A DNA stretch of 64,000 nt from Pseudomonas sp. HAR-UPW-AIA-41 (GCF_002304225.1 NZ_NSLB01000005.1:186001-250000); one strand, 5' to 3'; shown: positions 7,838-17,027, numbered from the stretch's first letter. Notes: generated by a model from the letters alone, not told the origin. Numbers and translations: made by a program.

Positions 7838-8932
7838 ATGCCGCATCTACCGATCGACCTACCCTTTACCCGCTACCTGGACGCTGCCGGCCAGGTGGTC
7901 AGAGAGCTGCCGGCCTGGGCCGCGGATGGCCAGCTGCTGGTGCGCCTGTACCGGCAGATGGTGCTGACCCGGCTGTTCGACCAGAAGGCCGTGGCCCTGC
8001 AGCGTACCGGCCGGATTGGCACCTACGCGCCCACTTTGGGCCAGGAAGCCATCGGCGTGGCCATTGGCAGCCTGATGCAGCCCCGCGACGTGCTGGTGCC
8101 CTATTACCGCGATACCGCCGTGCAACTGCTGCGCGGGGTGAGCATGGGCGAGATCTTTCTCTACTGGGGTGGTGACGAGCGTGGCAGTGCCTACGCCAGT
8201 CCGGCCGCCGCCGAGGACTTTCCGCTGTGCGTACCCATTGCCACCCAGGCCCTGCATGCCTGCGGTGTGGCCACCGCGTTCAAGGTGCGCGGCGAGCACC
8301 GCGTGGCGGTCACCACCTGCGGTGATGGCGCCACAAGCAAGGGCGATTTTCTTGAGGCGCTGAATGTCGCGGGCGCCTGGCAGTTGCCGGTGCTGTTTGT
8401 GGTCAACAACAACCAGTGGGCCATCTCCACCCCGCGACGCATTCAGAGCGGCGCCCCGAGCCTGGCACAGAAAGCCATCGGTGCCGGCTTTGCCGGTGAG
8501 CAGGTGGATGGCAACGACATCATCGCCGTCTACGACCGCCTGCAGGTGGCTCTGGAGCGTGCCCGGCAGGGCAAGGGGCCACACCTGCTGGAGTGCATCA
8601 GCTACCGTCTGGGCGACCACACCACCGCCGACGACGCCACCCGCTACCGCTCGGCCGAGGAGGTCAAGCAGGCCTGGCTGGCCGAGCCGATCCGCCGCCT
8701 GCAACGCTATCTGGCCGATCAGGGATTGTGGGATGAACAGCAGGAACAGGCCCTGATTACCGAGTGTCAGGCGCAGCTGCAGGAGGCGGTGGACGGCTTC
8801 GAACAGACACCCGCACAGGACTGGTCGTCGGTGCTTGAGCACGTCTATGCGCAGTGGCCGGCGGCCCTGGCCGAACAGCGCGAGTGGCTGGCCGAGCGTG
8901 CCGTGCGCGCCGCAGGAGGCGAACATGAGTGA
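7838..8932 (+). CDS. 2-oxo acid dehydrogenase E1 component, alpha subunit (branched-chain-like)
   Basis: This 364-residue protein is the alpha subunit of a thiamine-diphosphate E1. GDGATSKGDFLEALNVAG through VVNNN is the TPP/Mg motif. The phosphorylation-loop region reads YRLGDHTTADDATRYR, closer to branched-chain 2-oxo acid dehydrogenases (HSTSDDSSRYR type) than to pyruvate dehydrogenases (GHSMSDPGTTYR type). With E1beta it would decarboxylate a 2-oxo acid and reductively acylate the E2 lipoyl group. The start was moved to MPHLPIDLPF because AAGGAG lies 7 nt upstream; an ATG 60 nt earlier lacks this. The stop overlaps E1beta by 8 nt. Annotation pipelines often call such proteins pyruvate dehydrogenase. 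Confidence 0.85.
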   Translation: MPHLPIDLPFTRYLDAAGQVVRELPAWAADGQLLVRLYRQMVLTRLFDQKAVALQRTGRIGTYAPTLGQEAIGVAIGSLMQPRDVLVPYYRDTAVQLLRGVSMGEIFLYWGGDERGSAYASPAAAEDFPLCVPIATQALHACGVATAFKVRGEHRVAVTTCGDGATSKGDFLEALNVAGAWQLPVLFVVNNNQWAISTPRRIQSGAPSLAQKAIGAGFAGEQVDGNDIIAVYDRLQVALERARQGKGPHLLECISYRLGDHTTADDATRYRSAEEVKQAWLAEPIRRLQRYLADQGLWDEQQEQALITECQAQLQEAVDGFEQTPAQDWSSVLEHVYAQWPAALAEQREWLAERAVRAAGGEHE

Positions 8933-9911
8933 GGTCAAACGCAGTCTCCTGGAGGCGGTCAACCTGGCGCTGCACCGGGCCATGGCCGAAGACGAAAATG
9001 TGCTGGTGCTGGGTGAGGATGTCGGCATCAATGGCGGCGTATTTCGCGCCACCGCCGGCCTGCGCGACACCTATGGCTTCAAGCGGGTGATCGACACGCC
9101 ACTGGCCGAAACCATGATCTCCGGGCTGGCCGTGGGCATGGCGGCGCAGGGGCTCAAGCCGGTGATGGAAATCCAGTTCCTCGGCTTCATCTATGCCGCC
9201 ATGGAGCATCTGGTGTCGCACGCCAGCCGCCTGCGCAACCGTACCCGCGGGCGGCTGTCCTGTCCGCTGGTGGTGCGCAGCCCGATGGGCGCGGGCATCC
9301 GCGCGCCGGAACATCACAGTGAGAGCACCGAGGCGCTGTTCGCCCATATCCCCGGTCTGCGCGTGGTGATCCCGTCGTCGCCGGCACGCGCCTATGGCCT
9401 GCTGCTGGCGGCCATCGATGATCCCGATCCGGTGGTGTTTCTCGAGCCGACAAGGCTCTACCGCATGAACCCGCAACCGCTGGCGGACAACGGCCAGCGT
9501 CTGCCGCTGGACTGCTGTTTCACCCTGCGCGAAGGCAGCGACCTGACCCTGATCAGCTGGGGTGCCAGCGTGGTGGAAACCCTGCAGGCCGCCGAGCGGC
9601 TGGCCGAGCAGGGCGTCAGTGCCGAGGTGATCGATGTGGCAACCATCAAGCCGCTGGACTTGGCCACGCTGGAAGCCTCGGTGCGCAAGACCGGACGTTG
9701 CGTGATCGTGCATGAGGCGCCGCGCAGTGGCGGGATTGGCGCGGAGATCGCCGCCAGCCTTTACGAGCGGGTGCTGCTGGATCTGCAGGCGCCGATCCAG
9801 CGGGTCACCGCGCCGGACATTCCACCGCCGCTGTACCGTCTGGAGCCGCTGTATATCCCTGGCGTCGAGGACATCCTCGCGGCCTGTGATCTGGTGCTGC
9901 ACTACGCCTAA
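8925..9911 (+). CDS. 2-oxo acid dehydrogenase E1 component, beta subunit
   Basis: The 328-residue beta subunit has the family landmarks: VLVLGEDVGINGGVFRATAGL near the N-terminus, which supplies the TPP-proximal glutamate, DTPLAETMISGLAVGMAAQGLKPVMEIQF, GAGIRAPEHHSES and a C-terminal domain with WGASV and HEAPRSGGIGAEI. It pairs with E1alpha into an alpha2beta2 E1. The start is the ATG inside the E1alpha stop region, preceded by GCAGGAGGC. The overlap implies coupled translation, matching equal stoichiometry of the two subunits. Confidence 0.9.
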   Translation: MSEVKRSLLEAVNLALHRAMAEDENVLVLGEDVGINGGVFRATAGLRDTYGFKRVIDTPLAETMISGLAVGMAAQGLKPVMEIQFLGFIYAAMEHLVSHASRLRNRTRGRLSCPLVVRSPMGAGIRAPEHHSESTEALFAHIPGLRVVIPSSPARAYGLLLAAIDDPDPVVFLEPTRLYRMNPQPLADNGQRLPLDCCFTLREGSDLTLISWGASVVETLQAAERLAEQGVSAEVIDVATIKPLDLATLEASVRKTGRCVIVHEAPRSGGIGAEIAASLYERVLLDLQAPIQRVTAPDIPPPLYRLEPLYIPGVEDILAACDLVLHYA

Positions 9912-9923
9912 TCCCCTCACCCC

Positions 9924-9948
9924 GTCCCTCTCCCAGGGGGAGAGGGAC
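9924..9948. repeat. Intergenic hairpin repeat (CCCCTCACCCC family)
   Basis: Between E1beta and E2 sits CCCCTCACCCCGTCCCTCTC followed by its complement. GTCCCTCTCCC and GGGAGAGGGAC form a perfect 11-bp stem with a 3-nt loop. This core is a dispersed repeat common in gamma-proteobacterial intergenic regions, and a degenerate relative lies after the nitroreductase gene in this window. Here it may fold in the mRNA and lower E2 expression or stabilise the upstream transcript. Confidence 0.6.
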
Positions 9949-9962
9949 GCAAGGAGATCATC

Positions 9963-11072
9963 ATGAAGTATTTCAAACTGCCGGATTTGGGCGAGGGGCT
10001 GCAGGAAGCCGAGATCGTCGAGTGGCACGTCAAGGCTGGCGAGGCGGTCAAGGCCGACCAGTTGCTGGTCTCGGTGGAAACCGCCAAGGCCATCGTGGAT
10101 ATTCCCGCGCCCTATGACGGCGTGGTGGCGAAAATCTTCGGCGGCCCGGGCGATATCCTGCATGTCGGTGAGCCCCTGCTGGGCTATGAGGGGGAAGGTG
10201 ACAGCGGCACGGTGGTCGGCGAGCTGGCCGCCGGTGGCGCCAGCGGCAGCGACAGCTTCTGCATCGGCGCGGCGCCCTCGACCCGTGAACACCTGGCGCC
10301 CCGGGCTACTCCGGCCGTGCGTCAGCTGGCGCGCCAGCTCGGGGTGGAGCTCAGCAGCCTGAACGGCAGCGGCGCCGATGGTCTGGTGACCCGCGCCGAT
10401 GTCGAGGCGGCAGCGCAAACCCAGAGCAACCGTTTTGGCGGCGAAAAACTGCGCGGCGTGCGGCGCAGCATGGCCCTGAACATGGCGCGTTCCCATGCCG
10501 AGGTGGTACCGGTGGTGCTGGTCGGCGATGCCGACCTGCATCGCTGGCGCGAAGCACGCGACCCGCTGGTGCGCATTGCCCAGGCCATTGCCGTGGCCTG
10601 TCGCGCCGAGCCGATCTTCAACAGCTGGTTCGATGGCCGCAGCCTGAGCCTGAAAACCCATGAACAGGTCGATCTGGGCATTGCCGTGGATACCCCGGAC
10701 GGTCTGTTCGTGCCGGTGCTGCGCAATGTCGGCGTCCGCAGCGCTCAGGACCTGCGTGACGGCATGGCGCGTCTGCGTGCGGACGTGAAGGCCCGCTCCA
10801 TCCCGCCGCAGGAAATGATGGGGGCAACCATCACCCTGTCCAACTTCGGCACGCTGTTTGGCCGTTATGCCAACCCGGTGATCGTGCCGCCACAGGTGGC
10901 CATTCTTGGTGCTGGCGGCATTCGCGATGAGCCGGTGGCCTGGCAGGGGCAGGTGGTGATTCACCCAATCCTGCCGCTGTCGCTGACCTTCGACCACCGC
11001 GTGGCCACCGGCGGCGAGGCGGCGCGCTTTCTTAAGGCACTGGTGGATGCACTGGAGCAGGCTGAGGTGTAG
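9963..11072 (+). CDS. Dihydrolipoamide acyltransferase (E2) of 2-oxo acid dehydrogenase
   Basis: This 369-residue E2 has one lipoyl domain (residues 1-77, lipoylated Lys42 in VETAKA), a peripheral-subunit-binding domain near 100-140 (APRATPAVRQLARQLGVEL through GLVTRADVEAAA) and a C-terminal catalytic domain ending in TFDHRVATGGEAARF, where the His of DHR is catalytic. It transfers the acyl group from E1 to CoA and forms the complex core. An AAGGAG ribosome-binding site precedes the ATG. It closes the operon after E1beta; no E3 (dihydrolipoamide dehydrogenase) gene follows, so E3 must be shared from elsewhere. Confidence 0.9.
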   Translation: MKYFKLPDLGEGLQEAEIVEWHVKAGEAVKADQLLVSVETAKAIVDIPAPYDGVVAKIFGGPGDILHVGEPLLGYEGEGDSGTVVGELAAGGASGSDSFCIGAAPSTREHLAPRATPAVRQLARQLGVELSSLNGSGADGLVTRADVEAAAQTQSNRFGGEKLRGVRRSMALNMARSHAEVVPVVLVGDADLHRWREARDPLVRIAQAIAVACRAEPIFNSWFDGRSLSLKTHEQVDLGIAVDTPDGLFVPVLRNVGVRSAQDLRDGMARLRADVKARSIPPQEMMGATITLSNFGTLFGRYANPVIVPPQVAILGAGGIRDEPVAWQGQVVIHPILPLSLTFDHRVATGGEAARFLKALVDALEQAEV

Positions 11073-11173
11073 GTGTTGGAGAGACAGCAGGCACCTGTTG
11101 TCGGCTGTCATGCCGGTGTCCTGATAGGCGGCTATGCTGCCAAGTGTATAAATGTGCTCGTAGAGGCCGGGCA

Positions 11174-12097
11174 ATGGATGACTGGGTGAATGGAGGTGTT
11201 GTCAGCAGCGACTTGATGCGCGAGTTGCAGCTTTTCCGCGCCATTGCCGATCATTCCCAAGCAGTGATTGGAGCCAAGGACCTGGAGGGGCGGTACCTGT
11301 TCGTTAACGGAGAATACTCACGCCTCTTTCATCGTGCAGGTCATGAGTTCATCGGGCGTACAGATTTGGAGTTATTCCCGCCTGAGATTGCCAGGGAGTT
11401 CCGTAAGGCTGACCTTCGGGTGCAGAAGAACAGGCAGACGCTCCAGTTTGAGGAAGTGGCTCCAGTCGACGGCCAGTTGCGCCATTTCCTCTCGGTCAAG
11501 TTTCCCATCTTCGATCAGAACGGCGAGTTGTATGCCACTGGGTTAATTGCCACAGACATCACCAGCTTGCGGCAACTGAATAACGAATTGAAGTTGCTTG
11601 CAGACACCGATGGACTGACAGGGCTGCACAATCGCCGCAAGTTCTTCGAGATCGGCCAACAGGAGGTGCAGCGTGCGCAGCGCTATAACTTTGCCCTGAG
11701 CCTGGTGATGTTCGACCTTGATCACTTCAAAGCAATCAATGACCAGTTCGGGCATGCGGTGGGTGATCGTGTATTGTGCGATTTTGCACATTTGCTGGCC
11801 GGCAAGGTGCGCAGCAACGACAGCTTGGGGCGTCTCGGGGGAGAGGAGTTCGCAGTACTGATGCCGCACACCTCGGTAACTCAGGCTGTCAGTTGGGTAG
11901 AGCGTTTGCAGAAGCGTCTGCGCAACTGGGCCTTGAAGCTGGACGACGGCAGCACCGTGCGCCTGAGTGTGAGTGCCGGCATCAGCCCGCTGGATGTTGA
12001 TCAAAACAATTTTGAACAGATGCTCAGTCGTGCCGATGGCCTACTTTACGAGGCCAAGGCGGCGGGGCGTGACTGTGTGATTTATCAAGCTGAGTAA
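11174..12097 (+). CDS. PAS-GGDEF diguanylate cyclase
   Basis: The 307-residue soluble protein has a PAS domain at about 15-130 (IADHSQAVIGAKDLEGRYLFVNGEY ... LYATGLIATDIT) followed by a GGDEF domain (from about 140) with an intact active site GGEEF at 222-226. An RSND inhibitory site sits exactly five residues upstream, so product inhibition is expected. It should make cyclic di-GMP from two GTP. No transmembrane segment is present, so the PAS senses a cytosolic cue. The ATG at MDDWVNGG was preferred over an upstream ATG because GAGG lies about 7 nt before it. It is convergent with yebG. Confidence 0.88.
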   Translation: MDDWVNGGVVSSDLMRELQLFRAIADHSQAVIGAKDLEGRYLFVNGEYSRLFHRAGHEFIGRTDLELFPPEIAREFRKADLRVQKNRQTLQFEEVAPVDGQLRHFLSVKFPIFDQNGELYATGLIATDITSLRQLNNELKLLADTDGLTGLHNRRKFFEIGQQEVQRAQRYNFALSLVMFDLDHFKAINDQFGHAVGDRVLCDFAHLLAGKVRSNDSLGRLGGEEFAVLMPHTSVTQAVSWVERLQKRLRNWALKLDDGSTVRLSVSAGISPLDVDQNNFEQMLSRADGLLYEAKAAGRDCVIYQAE

Positions 12098-12355
12098 TCA
12101 GGCTGGAGCCTGCTTGAGTTCCTGCAGGGCATCTGGCTGATTCTTGAAGGCGCGGGCGAAGGTGTCGCGATGCTTGGCCATGAAAATGCCCAATTCCTCG
12201 ACCTGGCCCTCACTGAGGGACGGCACCGCCTGCTGCAGAACTTCGGCCAGCGACTCGGCCAGCTCGAGCATCTTGTCGTGACGGTCGGCTTCGGCCTTAT
12301 CCATGAACAAGCGCTCCGGGTCGCGACTGCTGCGGTACACCACTTCGACGGCCAT
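12098..12355 (-). CDS. yebG: YebG family DNA-damage-inducible protein
   Basis: This 85-residue protein matches YebG throughout: MAVEVVYRSSRDPERLFMDK, AEADRHDKMLELAESL and EELGIFMAKHRDTFARAF. YebG is a small LexA-regulated protein of unknown biochemical role in the SOS response. A near-ideal LexA box lies 40 nt upstream of the start, which supports both the identification and the regulation. The stop abuts the end of the convergent PAS-GGDEF gene. Confidence 0.9.
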   Translation of the reverse strand: MAVEVVYRSSRDPERLFMDKAEADRHDKMLELAESLAEVLQQAVPSLSEGQVEELGIFMAKHRDTFARAFKNQPDALQELKQAPA

Positions 12356-12395
12356 TCATCACCTCATTCCCATCTGTATCAATCGAATGTAATAA

Positions 12396-12411
12396 CTGTA
12401 TTTCCATACAG
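12396..12411. promoter_or_regulatory. LexA (SOS) box upstream of yebG
   Basis: CTGTATTTCCATACAG has the CTGT-N8-ACAG form of a LexA operator, with perfect dyad symmetry in its outer six bases on each side. It lies 40-56 nt upstream of the yebG start, where a promoter would be. Repression by LexA and induction by DNA damage are inferred from the match. Confidence 0.88.
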
Positions 12412-12452
12412 TATATGTGCTGCTTTCCGCTGCGTGAAGTCTTCTTGCTACA

Positions 12453-13895
12453 TCAGCTACGGCTGATGCGCTGGTTCAACTGCTGAGCCAGACTGGCCAG
12501 GCGCTGGCCAAGATTCACCAGTGAGTCCTGGGCATTAAGAAGCTCTGCGCTCGCATCGCGCTGGCGGGCACTGGCAGTGTGCTGTTGAGCACTCAGATCT
12601 CGTAACGTCAGCAGTTGCACGTGCGCCTGATCAAGGTTGTGGCTCTGTTCGAGAATGGCGCCGGATAGATGCCGTGTCTGCTCGGCGCTGGCGCGAAGGG
12701 CTTCACCCACATCGGTGACCTGATTGACTCCGGTATCCACTGTATCCTGGGATTGGCTGAGGACAATCTGTACCGCGTCGGCGGTCTGGTTACTGCGCTG
12801 TGAAAGGTTGCGTACCTCTTCGGCCACGACCGCAAAGCCGCGTCCCTGTTCGCCAGCACGCGCTGCTTCGATCGCCGCGTTGAGTGCAAGCAGGTTGGTC
12901 TGCGCGGCAATGGCGCTGATCATCTGCATCGATTCGGCGATGCGCCCATTACTCTGCTGGATGTCCTGCATGCTTACCTGGGCTTGGCCCATGCGCTGGG
13001 CACAGTCGTCCATCTGCTGCGAGCTGCGCTGGGTTTCAGCATTTAGCTCGTGCATCTGCTGGTTGCCGTTATCTACCTGCTGCAGTACCTGAGCCAGAGC
13101 GTTGTCCAGTTGCTGACTCAGGTCGGCTTGCTCGCGGGCATCGCCGTCGATGCTCTGACAGCGTTGGTGCATATGACCGAGGGTTTGCTGGAGTTGCAGG
13201 CCAACCTCTTGCAGTTCTTCGGCGCTCTTTCGCACTTCCTCCAGCAATACGGCCAGATTGGCACTGCTATGGGCCACTTGAGCGGCATTGGCTTCTGCCT
13301 GGCGCAGGCTCTGGCCGGCCTCGTTCAGCGCCTGCTCGCGCAGGTGGGTGTTGTACCACTGCGCCAGCCACAGGGTGAGCATGGGCAGGATGTAGCCGGA
13401 AAACTGGTTAACCGTGGCATCCCGGGGACTCAGTTGGAACTGTGGTAACGCCGCGCCGCTGCGGTCGAGACTGATCAGCCAGAGCACGAATGCGATTTGA
13501 ATGGCTGCCCAGACACTGGCGCTAATGCCGCCAGCCAACAGGTAGGCGAACACAATCAGGGTGGGCGGCCAGAAAATATGGGCCGAGTGCAGACCACCCA
13601 GTTGGTAAACCAGAATGGAGGCATAACTGATCATGCAGGTCAGGGCCAGATTGGCGATGACGGTACGTGACATCCAGGCCTGACGCAGAATCAGTAACAT
13701 CAGTGGCATGCCAATGATCAGCAGTAGCGATCCTTCGACCAGGGCGACGTTACCCAGACGTCCCCATTTGATTGCGCTGTACAGACCAATCAGCAGACCG
13801 CACAGGCCCGAAAAGGCCAGCGTACGGCCCTGCAGCAGACTGGCCTGGTCGCTGTGCTGCTGAGGGAGGAAGTGGTTGAGAAAGCCTTGAGACAT
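12453..13895 (-). CDS. Methyl-accepting chemotaxis protein with six-TM N-terminal sensor
   Basis: The 480-residue chemoreceptor begins with about six predicted transmembrane segments (roughly 27-45, 48-70, 78-99, 108-124, 126-146 and 165-182) joined by short loops, with no periplasmic ligand domain and no recognisable HAMP. The C-terminal half is a standard coiled-coil signalling domain with [20 protein letters not shown] and [16 protein letters not shown], the CheA/CheW contact tip. It should signal from within the membrane, perhaps sensing a hydrophobic or energy-related cue. No C-terminal CheR-binding pentapeptide is visible. No chemotaxis operon is adjacent. Confidence 0.85.
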   Translation of the reverse strand: MSQGFLNHFLPQQHSDQASLLQGRTLAFSGLCGLLIGLYSAIKWGRLGNVALVEGSLLLIIGMPLMLLILRQAWMSRTVIANLALTCMISYASILVYQLGGLHSAHIFWPPTLIVFAYLLAGGISASVWAAIQIAFVLWLISLDRSGAALPQFQLSPRDATVNQFSGYILPMLTLWLAQWYNTHLREQALNEAGQSLRQAEANAAQVAHSSANLAVLLEEVRKSAEELQEVGLQLQQTLGHMHQRCQSIDGDAREQADLSQQLDNALAQVLQQVDNGNQQMHELNAETQRSSQQMDDCAQRMGQAQVSMQDIQQSNGRIAESMQMISAIAAQTNLLALNAAIEAARAGEQGRGFAVVAEEVRNLSQRSNQTADAVQIVLSQSQDTVDTGVNQVTDVGEALRASAEQTRHLSGAILEQSHNLDQAHVQLLTLRDLSAQQHTASARQRDASAELLNAQDSLVNLGQRLASLAQQLNQRISRS

Positions 13896-14012
13896 ACGGA
13901 GCGCTTCCTTGAATGAGAGTGGCGCCTACTGCGCGGGACACGCCGGTGAGCCAGCTAGTCGAGGGGCTGACTCACTCTTGAGCTTAGTCAATCGGCTGCT
14001 CGCGAGTGAGCT

Positions 14013-14666
14013 TTAGCCGGGGCAGAGTGGAAACCGCTCAATACAGTGCAGCGGCCCTTGTACCCTGTCAGCGCGATAACGGCACAGGCTGATGCTTTTG
14101 CAGTAGAGGTGCAGCGGCTCTGTGCTGGGAAAGCTGCGTAACTTCGCCTGTACCTGCGCAGCCTGTAAACGTTTTCGGTACAGACCCACAGTCAGATGAG
14201 GCAGGTAGGGGCTGTCCCGAAAGTCATCTCCATGGGCCAATCGTTGGCGCAAACCAGGCAGATGCTGCTGCGGGTCGCCAACCTCAAGGAAGGCGGCACT
14301 GGCAAAACTGTCCAGACCACCAATCTTTAGTGATAAGGCCTGTGGCGGTTGTTCGCGGAGTTTTCGACACTGTGCTGCCAGTTGTTGCGGGCAGGCGTCA
14401 TCGTTATAGCGGGGCTGCTCGACCAGGAAGCCCGCAATCGCCAGTGTGATGTGGGCCTGGCGCTCGCTGTCCATCAGCCAGGTGTCGAGATGGCTCCGGG
14501 CCTGCTGTAGCCGTTGCTGGACGTCATTCTGTTCAATCTCCAGCAGCCACACGGCATAGTCCTGACGGCCTTTGTGCCAGTCTGGAGGTACATGTGGTGG
14601 GCAGGCCAGGGTTTCGCTGGGTGCCAGCAAAGGGGCAGAAAACAGCATGGTGTCTAAGAAGGTCAT
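14013..14666 (-). CDS. 2H phosphoesterase / 2'-5' RNA ligase-like protein
   Basis: This 217-residue protein contains two spaced HxT motifs, HITLAIAGF and HLTVGLYR, which define the 2H phosphoesterase superfamily (2'-5' RNA ligase, cyclic phosphodiesterases). Both histidine-threonine pairs are intact, so RNA 2',3'-cyclic or 2',5'-phosphodiester hydrolysis is plausible. The first 50 residues include W and Y residues unlike a secretion signal, so a cytoplasmic location is likely. The chosen ATG (MTFLDTMLF) has only a weak upstream AAAAGA; an internal ATG six codons later is an alternative. It ends 118 nt before the chemoreceptor start and lies downstream of the GGDEF-EAL gene on the same strand. 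Confidence 0.72.
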   Translation of the reverse strand: MTFLDTMLFSAPLLAPSETLACPPHVPPDWHKGRQDYAVWLLEIEQNDVQQRLQQARSHLDTWLMDSERQAHITLAIAGFLVEQPRYNDDACPQQLAAQCRKLREQPPQALSLKIGGLDSFASAAFLEVGDPQQHLPGLRQRLAHGDDFRDSPYLPHLTVGLYRKRLQAAQVQAKLRSFPSTEPLHLYCKSISLCRYRADRVQGPLHCIERFPLCPG

Positions 14667-14711
14667 TCTTTTGGTGCGGCACCATAGCAGGCGCACGTCG
14701 GCCACAGCCAG

Positions 14712-17027
14712 TCAACTGGCGCGGCTGATGCCGATTGCTGCTCTTGCTTTGGGCTGTTGCAGGGTCAGCCAGGCAATAAGTTCCTGTTCGGGCATTGGCT
14801 TGGCGAACAGGAAGCCCTGCATCAATGGGCAGCCCAGATCTTGCAGACGTCGCCGCTCCGTTTCGGTTTCCACTCCCTCGGCGATTACCTGCATTTGCAA
14901 TTGCTCGCCCAGGGAAAGGATGACTCGGGCGATGCGTTCATCGCCCTGACCGAGCTGCCGGGTGAAGGATTTGTCCAGCTTTAGCGCGCTCATGGGCAAA
15001 CTCTGTAAGCGCTGCAGTGAAGAGTAGCCAGTACCGAAATCATCCATATGCAGGTCGAAGCCTTCGCTGGTCAGATTGAACAGTTGTTGTTCGAGGCGCT
15101 GCTGGTGATCAGTGAAAGCGCTTTCGGTCAGTTCGAAATGCACCTGTTGCCGAGGCACATGGGCGTTGTCGACCAAGTTGCAGAGCCGGGTTGTCAGGTC
15201 ATCCTGCAGCATTTGCTTAACCGATAAATTGATATTCAGCTCAAGCCCTGGCTGAACGACCTGCAGGCGGGGTAAAGCACTGATGGCGTTTCTGGCGATA
15301 TACAGGCCCAGCTCGTCGATCAGACCAGACTCCTCTGCTACCGGAATGAACTTGTCTGGAGGGAACAGGCCGCTTTGGCGCGGCCATCGGGCTAAGGCTT
15401 CAAGCATGAGCGGGTAGCCGCTGCCAGAGTCGACAATCGGTTGGTACCAGACCTCAATCTGCCCATTGGCCAGGGCTTCACGCAGCTCCTGCTCAATGCT
15501 CATACGCTCGCGCACGTGCTCATGCATTTGTGCTGAGAAGAAGGCAAGACCAGCTTTACCACTGTTCTTGGCTTCGTACATGGCGATGTCGGCATTGCGT
15601 AGTAATTGGTCCTGGCTCATCCCCGCACTGCTGTCGGCGATGCCCATGGAGGCGCTTAGAGTTATGCGGATGCCATTGATGAAAAGTGGCTGGCGGATGG
15701 CTTCAAGCAGACGTTCGGCAAAAATCTGCATGCCCATCTCATCGCAATCACTGATGCTGAGGATGGCAAATTCGTCGCCGCCCAGACGGATGGGGCTGTC
15801 GCTGACGCGGATCACGCTCCGGATGCGATCAGCAGTTTGTTGCAGGATACGGTCCCCGGCTTCGTGGCCGAGGCAGTCGTTGACCAGTTTGAAGTTGTCC
15901 AGATCTAACAGGTAAAGCGTTGTACGCATGCCTTCATGACGCTGCTGCAGGGCTTGGAACAGCAGCAGGCACTCATCAAAAGACTTGCGGTTGCCCAGGC
16001 CGGTCAGGGTGTCACGGCGTACCTCGGTATACAGCTCACGGTGCGCACGCTTGAGTTCATGCAGTGTGCTGTTCAGCGTGTGTGACAGTTGCTCAAGCTC
16101 ATCGCCGCTGACGTCTTCTCCGCCGGGTGGTTGCTGTAGACGAGTGACTCGCTGAAGGCGGCTCAGTCGGCGAAGAATCAGGCGTTCGACGAGGACGGCG
16201 ACGCTCAGCGTAACGAGGAGCAGCATCAGCAGACTGTTGCCCAGTTCTAGATACTCAGTCACTGCCAGATGGCCGGGAGTCGGCATGGGCCTTTTAATCT
16301 GCAGACGAACATCGCTGTCGCCAAGACTGTCCTTGAGCTGCGCGCTGGCGACGATGGTTTCGGGGGAACTAGCCGGCAGCAAGCTGGTGTTGGCTTGCAA
16401 GCTGAAGGAAATACCACTCTCACTTTTCAGGCGTTGCAGCTGGTTGGCGTTCAGGTAGCGAGCGAATACCAGCCAGCCGGCGCTTGGACTGGTCGGCTCG
16501 GTGTCGTTGATGGGGGCGATACCGACTTGCACGGCACTACCTTGCGACCACAGCAGGAGTTTCAGACCCCCTTCGATTTCCTGGCGCGGGCGTTTTATCA
16601 GCAAACGCTGGATCTGCTGCCAGAGCTCATCGCTTTCGGCGATAGGCTGAAGTGTCCCGTCCAGAAAACGTAGGCTTTCCAGTAGCTGGAAAGTGCTGGA
16701 AACGAACAGCACCACATCGACCCGGAGAGTGCTCAGCGAGTTGCGTGTGTAGTTGTTGTTCAAATAACGGGGGGCACGGTTGTGGAAAAAACGCAGCGTT
16801 TCGTCCCTTTGGCTGTAGTCGAGCACGCTGTGCAGCAGATTCTGTTGTTGGCTGTGCAGTATTGCTTGCAGGCGACGCAGGTCAGCTTCAACAAGTTGTT
16901 GCTCATGTTGCTGCTGGTTACGGGTCAGCAACCAACTGGTGCTCCAGTAACTGATAACGCTGAAAACCAGCAGTATGAGTGCAAGGTATAGCAACAGGCG
17001 GCTACGCAGGCTTCGATAGAAGGGCAT
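14712..17027 (-). CDS. Membrane GGDEF-EAL protein with CHASE4-like sensor
   Basis: The 771-residue protein has TM1 at about 10-33, a periplasmic CHASE4-like region to about 262, TM2 at about 263-283, then GGDEF and EAL domains. GGDEF at 416-420 is intact, with an RVSD inhibitory site five residues earlier. The EAL domain (from about 510) keeps EAL at 543-545, the metal-binding DDFGTGYSS, LKLDKSF and AEGVE. Both cyclase and phosphodiesterase activities are therefore possible; which dominates cannot be read. Cyclic di-GMP turnover would be tuned by a periplasmic signal. The 2H phosphoesterase gene begins 45 nt downstream on the same strand. Confidence 0.88.
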   Translation of the reverse strand: MPFYRSLRSRLLLYLALILLVFSVISYWSTSWLLTRNQQQHEQQLVEADLRRLQAILHSQQQNLLHSVLDYSQRDETLRFFHNRAPRYLNNNYTRNSLSTLRVDVVLFVSSTFQLLESLRFLDGTLQPIAESDELWQQIQRLLIKRPRQEIEGGLKLLLWSQGSAVQVGIAPINDTEPTSPSAGWLVFARYLNANQLQRLKSESGISFSLQANTSLLPASSPETIVASAQLKDSLGDSDVRLQIKRPMPTPGHLAVTEYLELGNSLLMLLLVTLSVAVLVERLILRRLSRLQRVTRLQQPPGGEDVSGDELEQLSHTLNSTLHELKRAHRELYTEVRRDTLTGLGNRKSFDECLLLFQALQQRHEGMRTTLYLLDLDNFKLVNDCLGHEAGDRILQQTADRIRSVIRVSDSPIRLGGDEFAILSISDCDEMGMQIFAERLLEAIRQPLFINGIRITLSASMGIADSSAGMSQDQLLRNADIAMYEAKNSGKAGLAFFSAQMHEHVRERMSIEQELREALANGQIEVWYQPIVDSGSGYPLMLEALARWPRQSGLFPPDKFIPVAEESGLIDELGLYIARNAISALPRLQVVQPGLELNINLSVKQMLQDDLTTRLCNLVDNAHVPRQQVHFELTESAFTDHQQRLEQQLFNLTSEGFDLHMDDFGTGYSSLQRLQSLPMSALKLDKSFTRQLGQGDERIARVILSLGEQLQMQVIAEGVETETERRRLQDLGCPLMQGFLFAKPMPEQELIAWLTLQQPKARAAIGISRAS

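Noticed and set aside
7838..8932. E1alpha as a canonical pyruvate dehydrogenase
   Set aside because: The DHTTADDATRYR loop and neighbouring leucine dehydrogenase favour a branched-chain substrate, although pyruvate cannot be excluded without assay.
8757..11174. An 805-codon leftward open frame opposite E1beta and E2
   Set aside because: It opposes well-supported enzymes, its composition is typical of a reverse-frame artefact and it begins without a ribosome-binding site.
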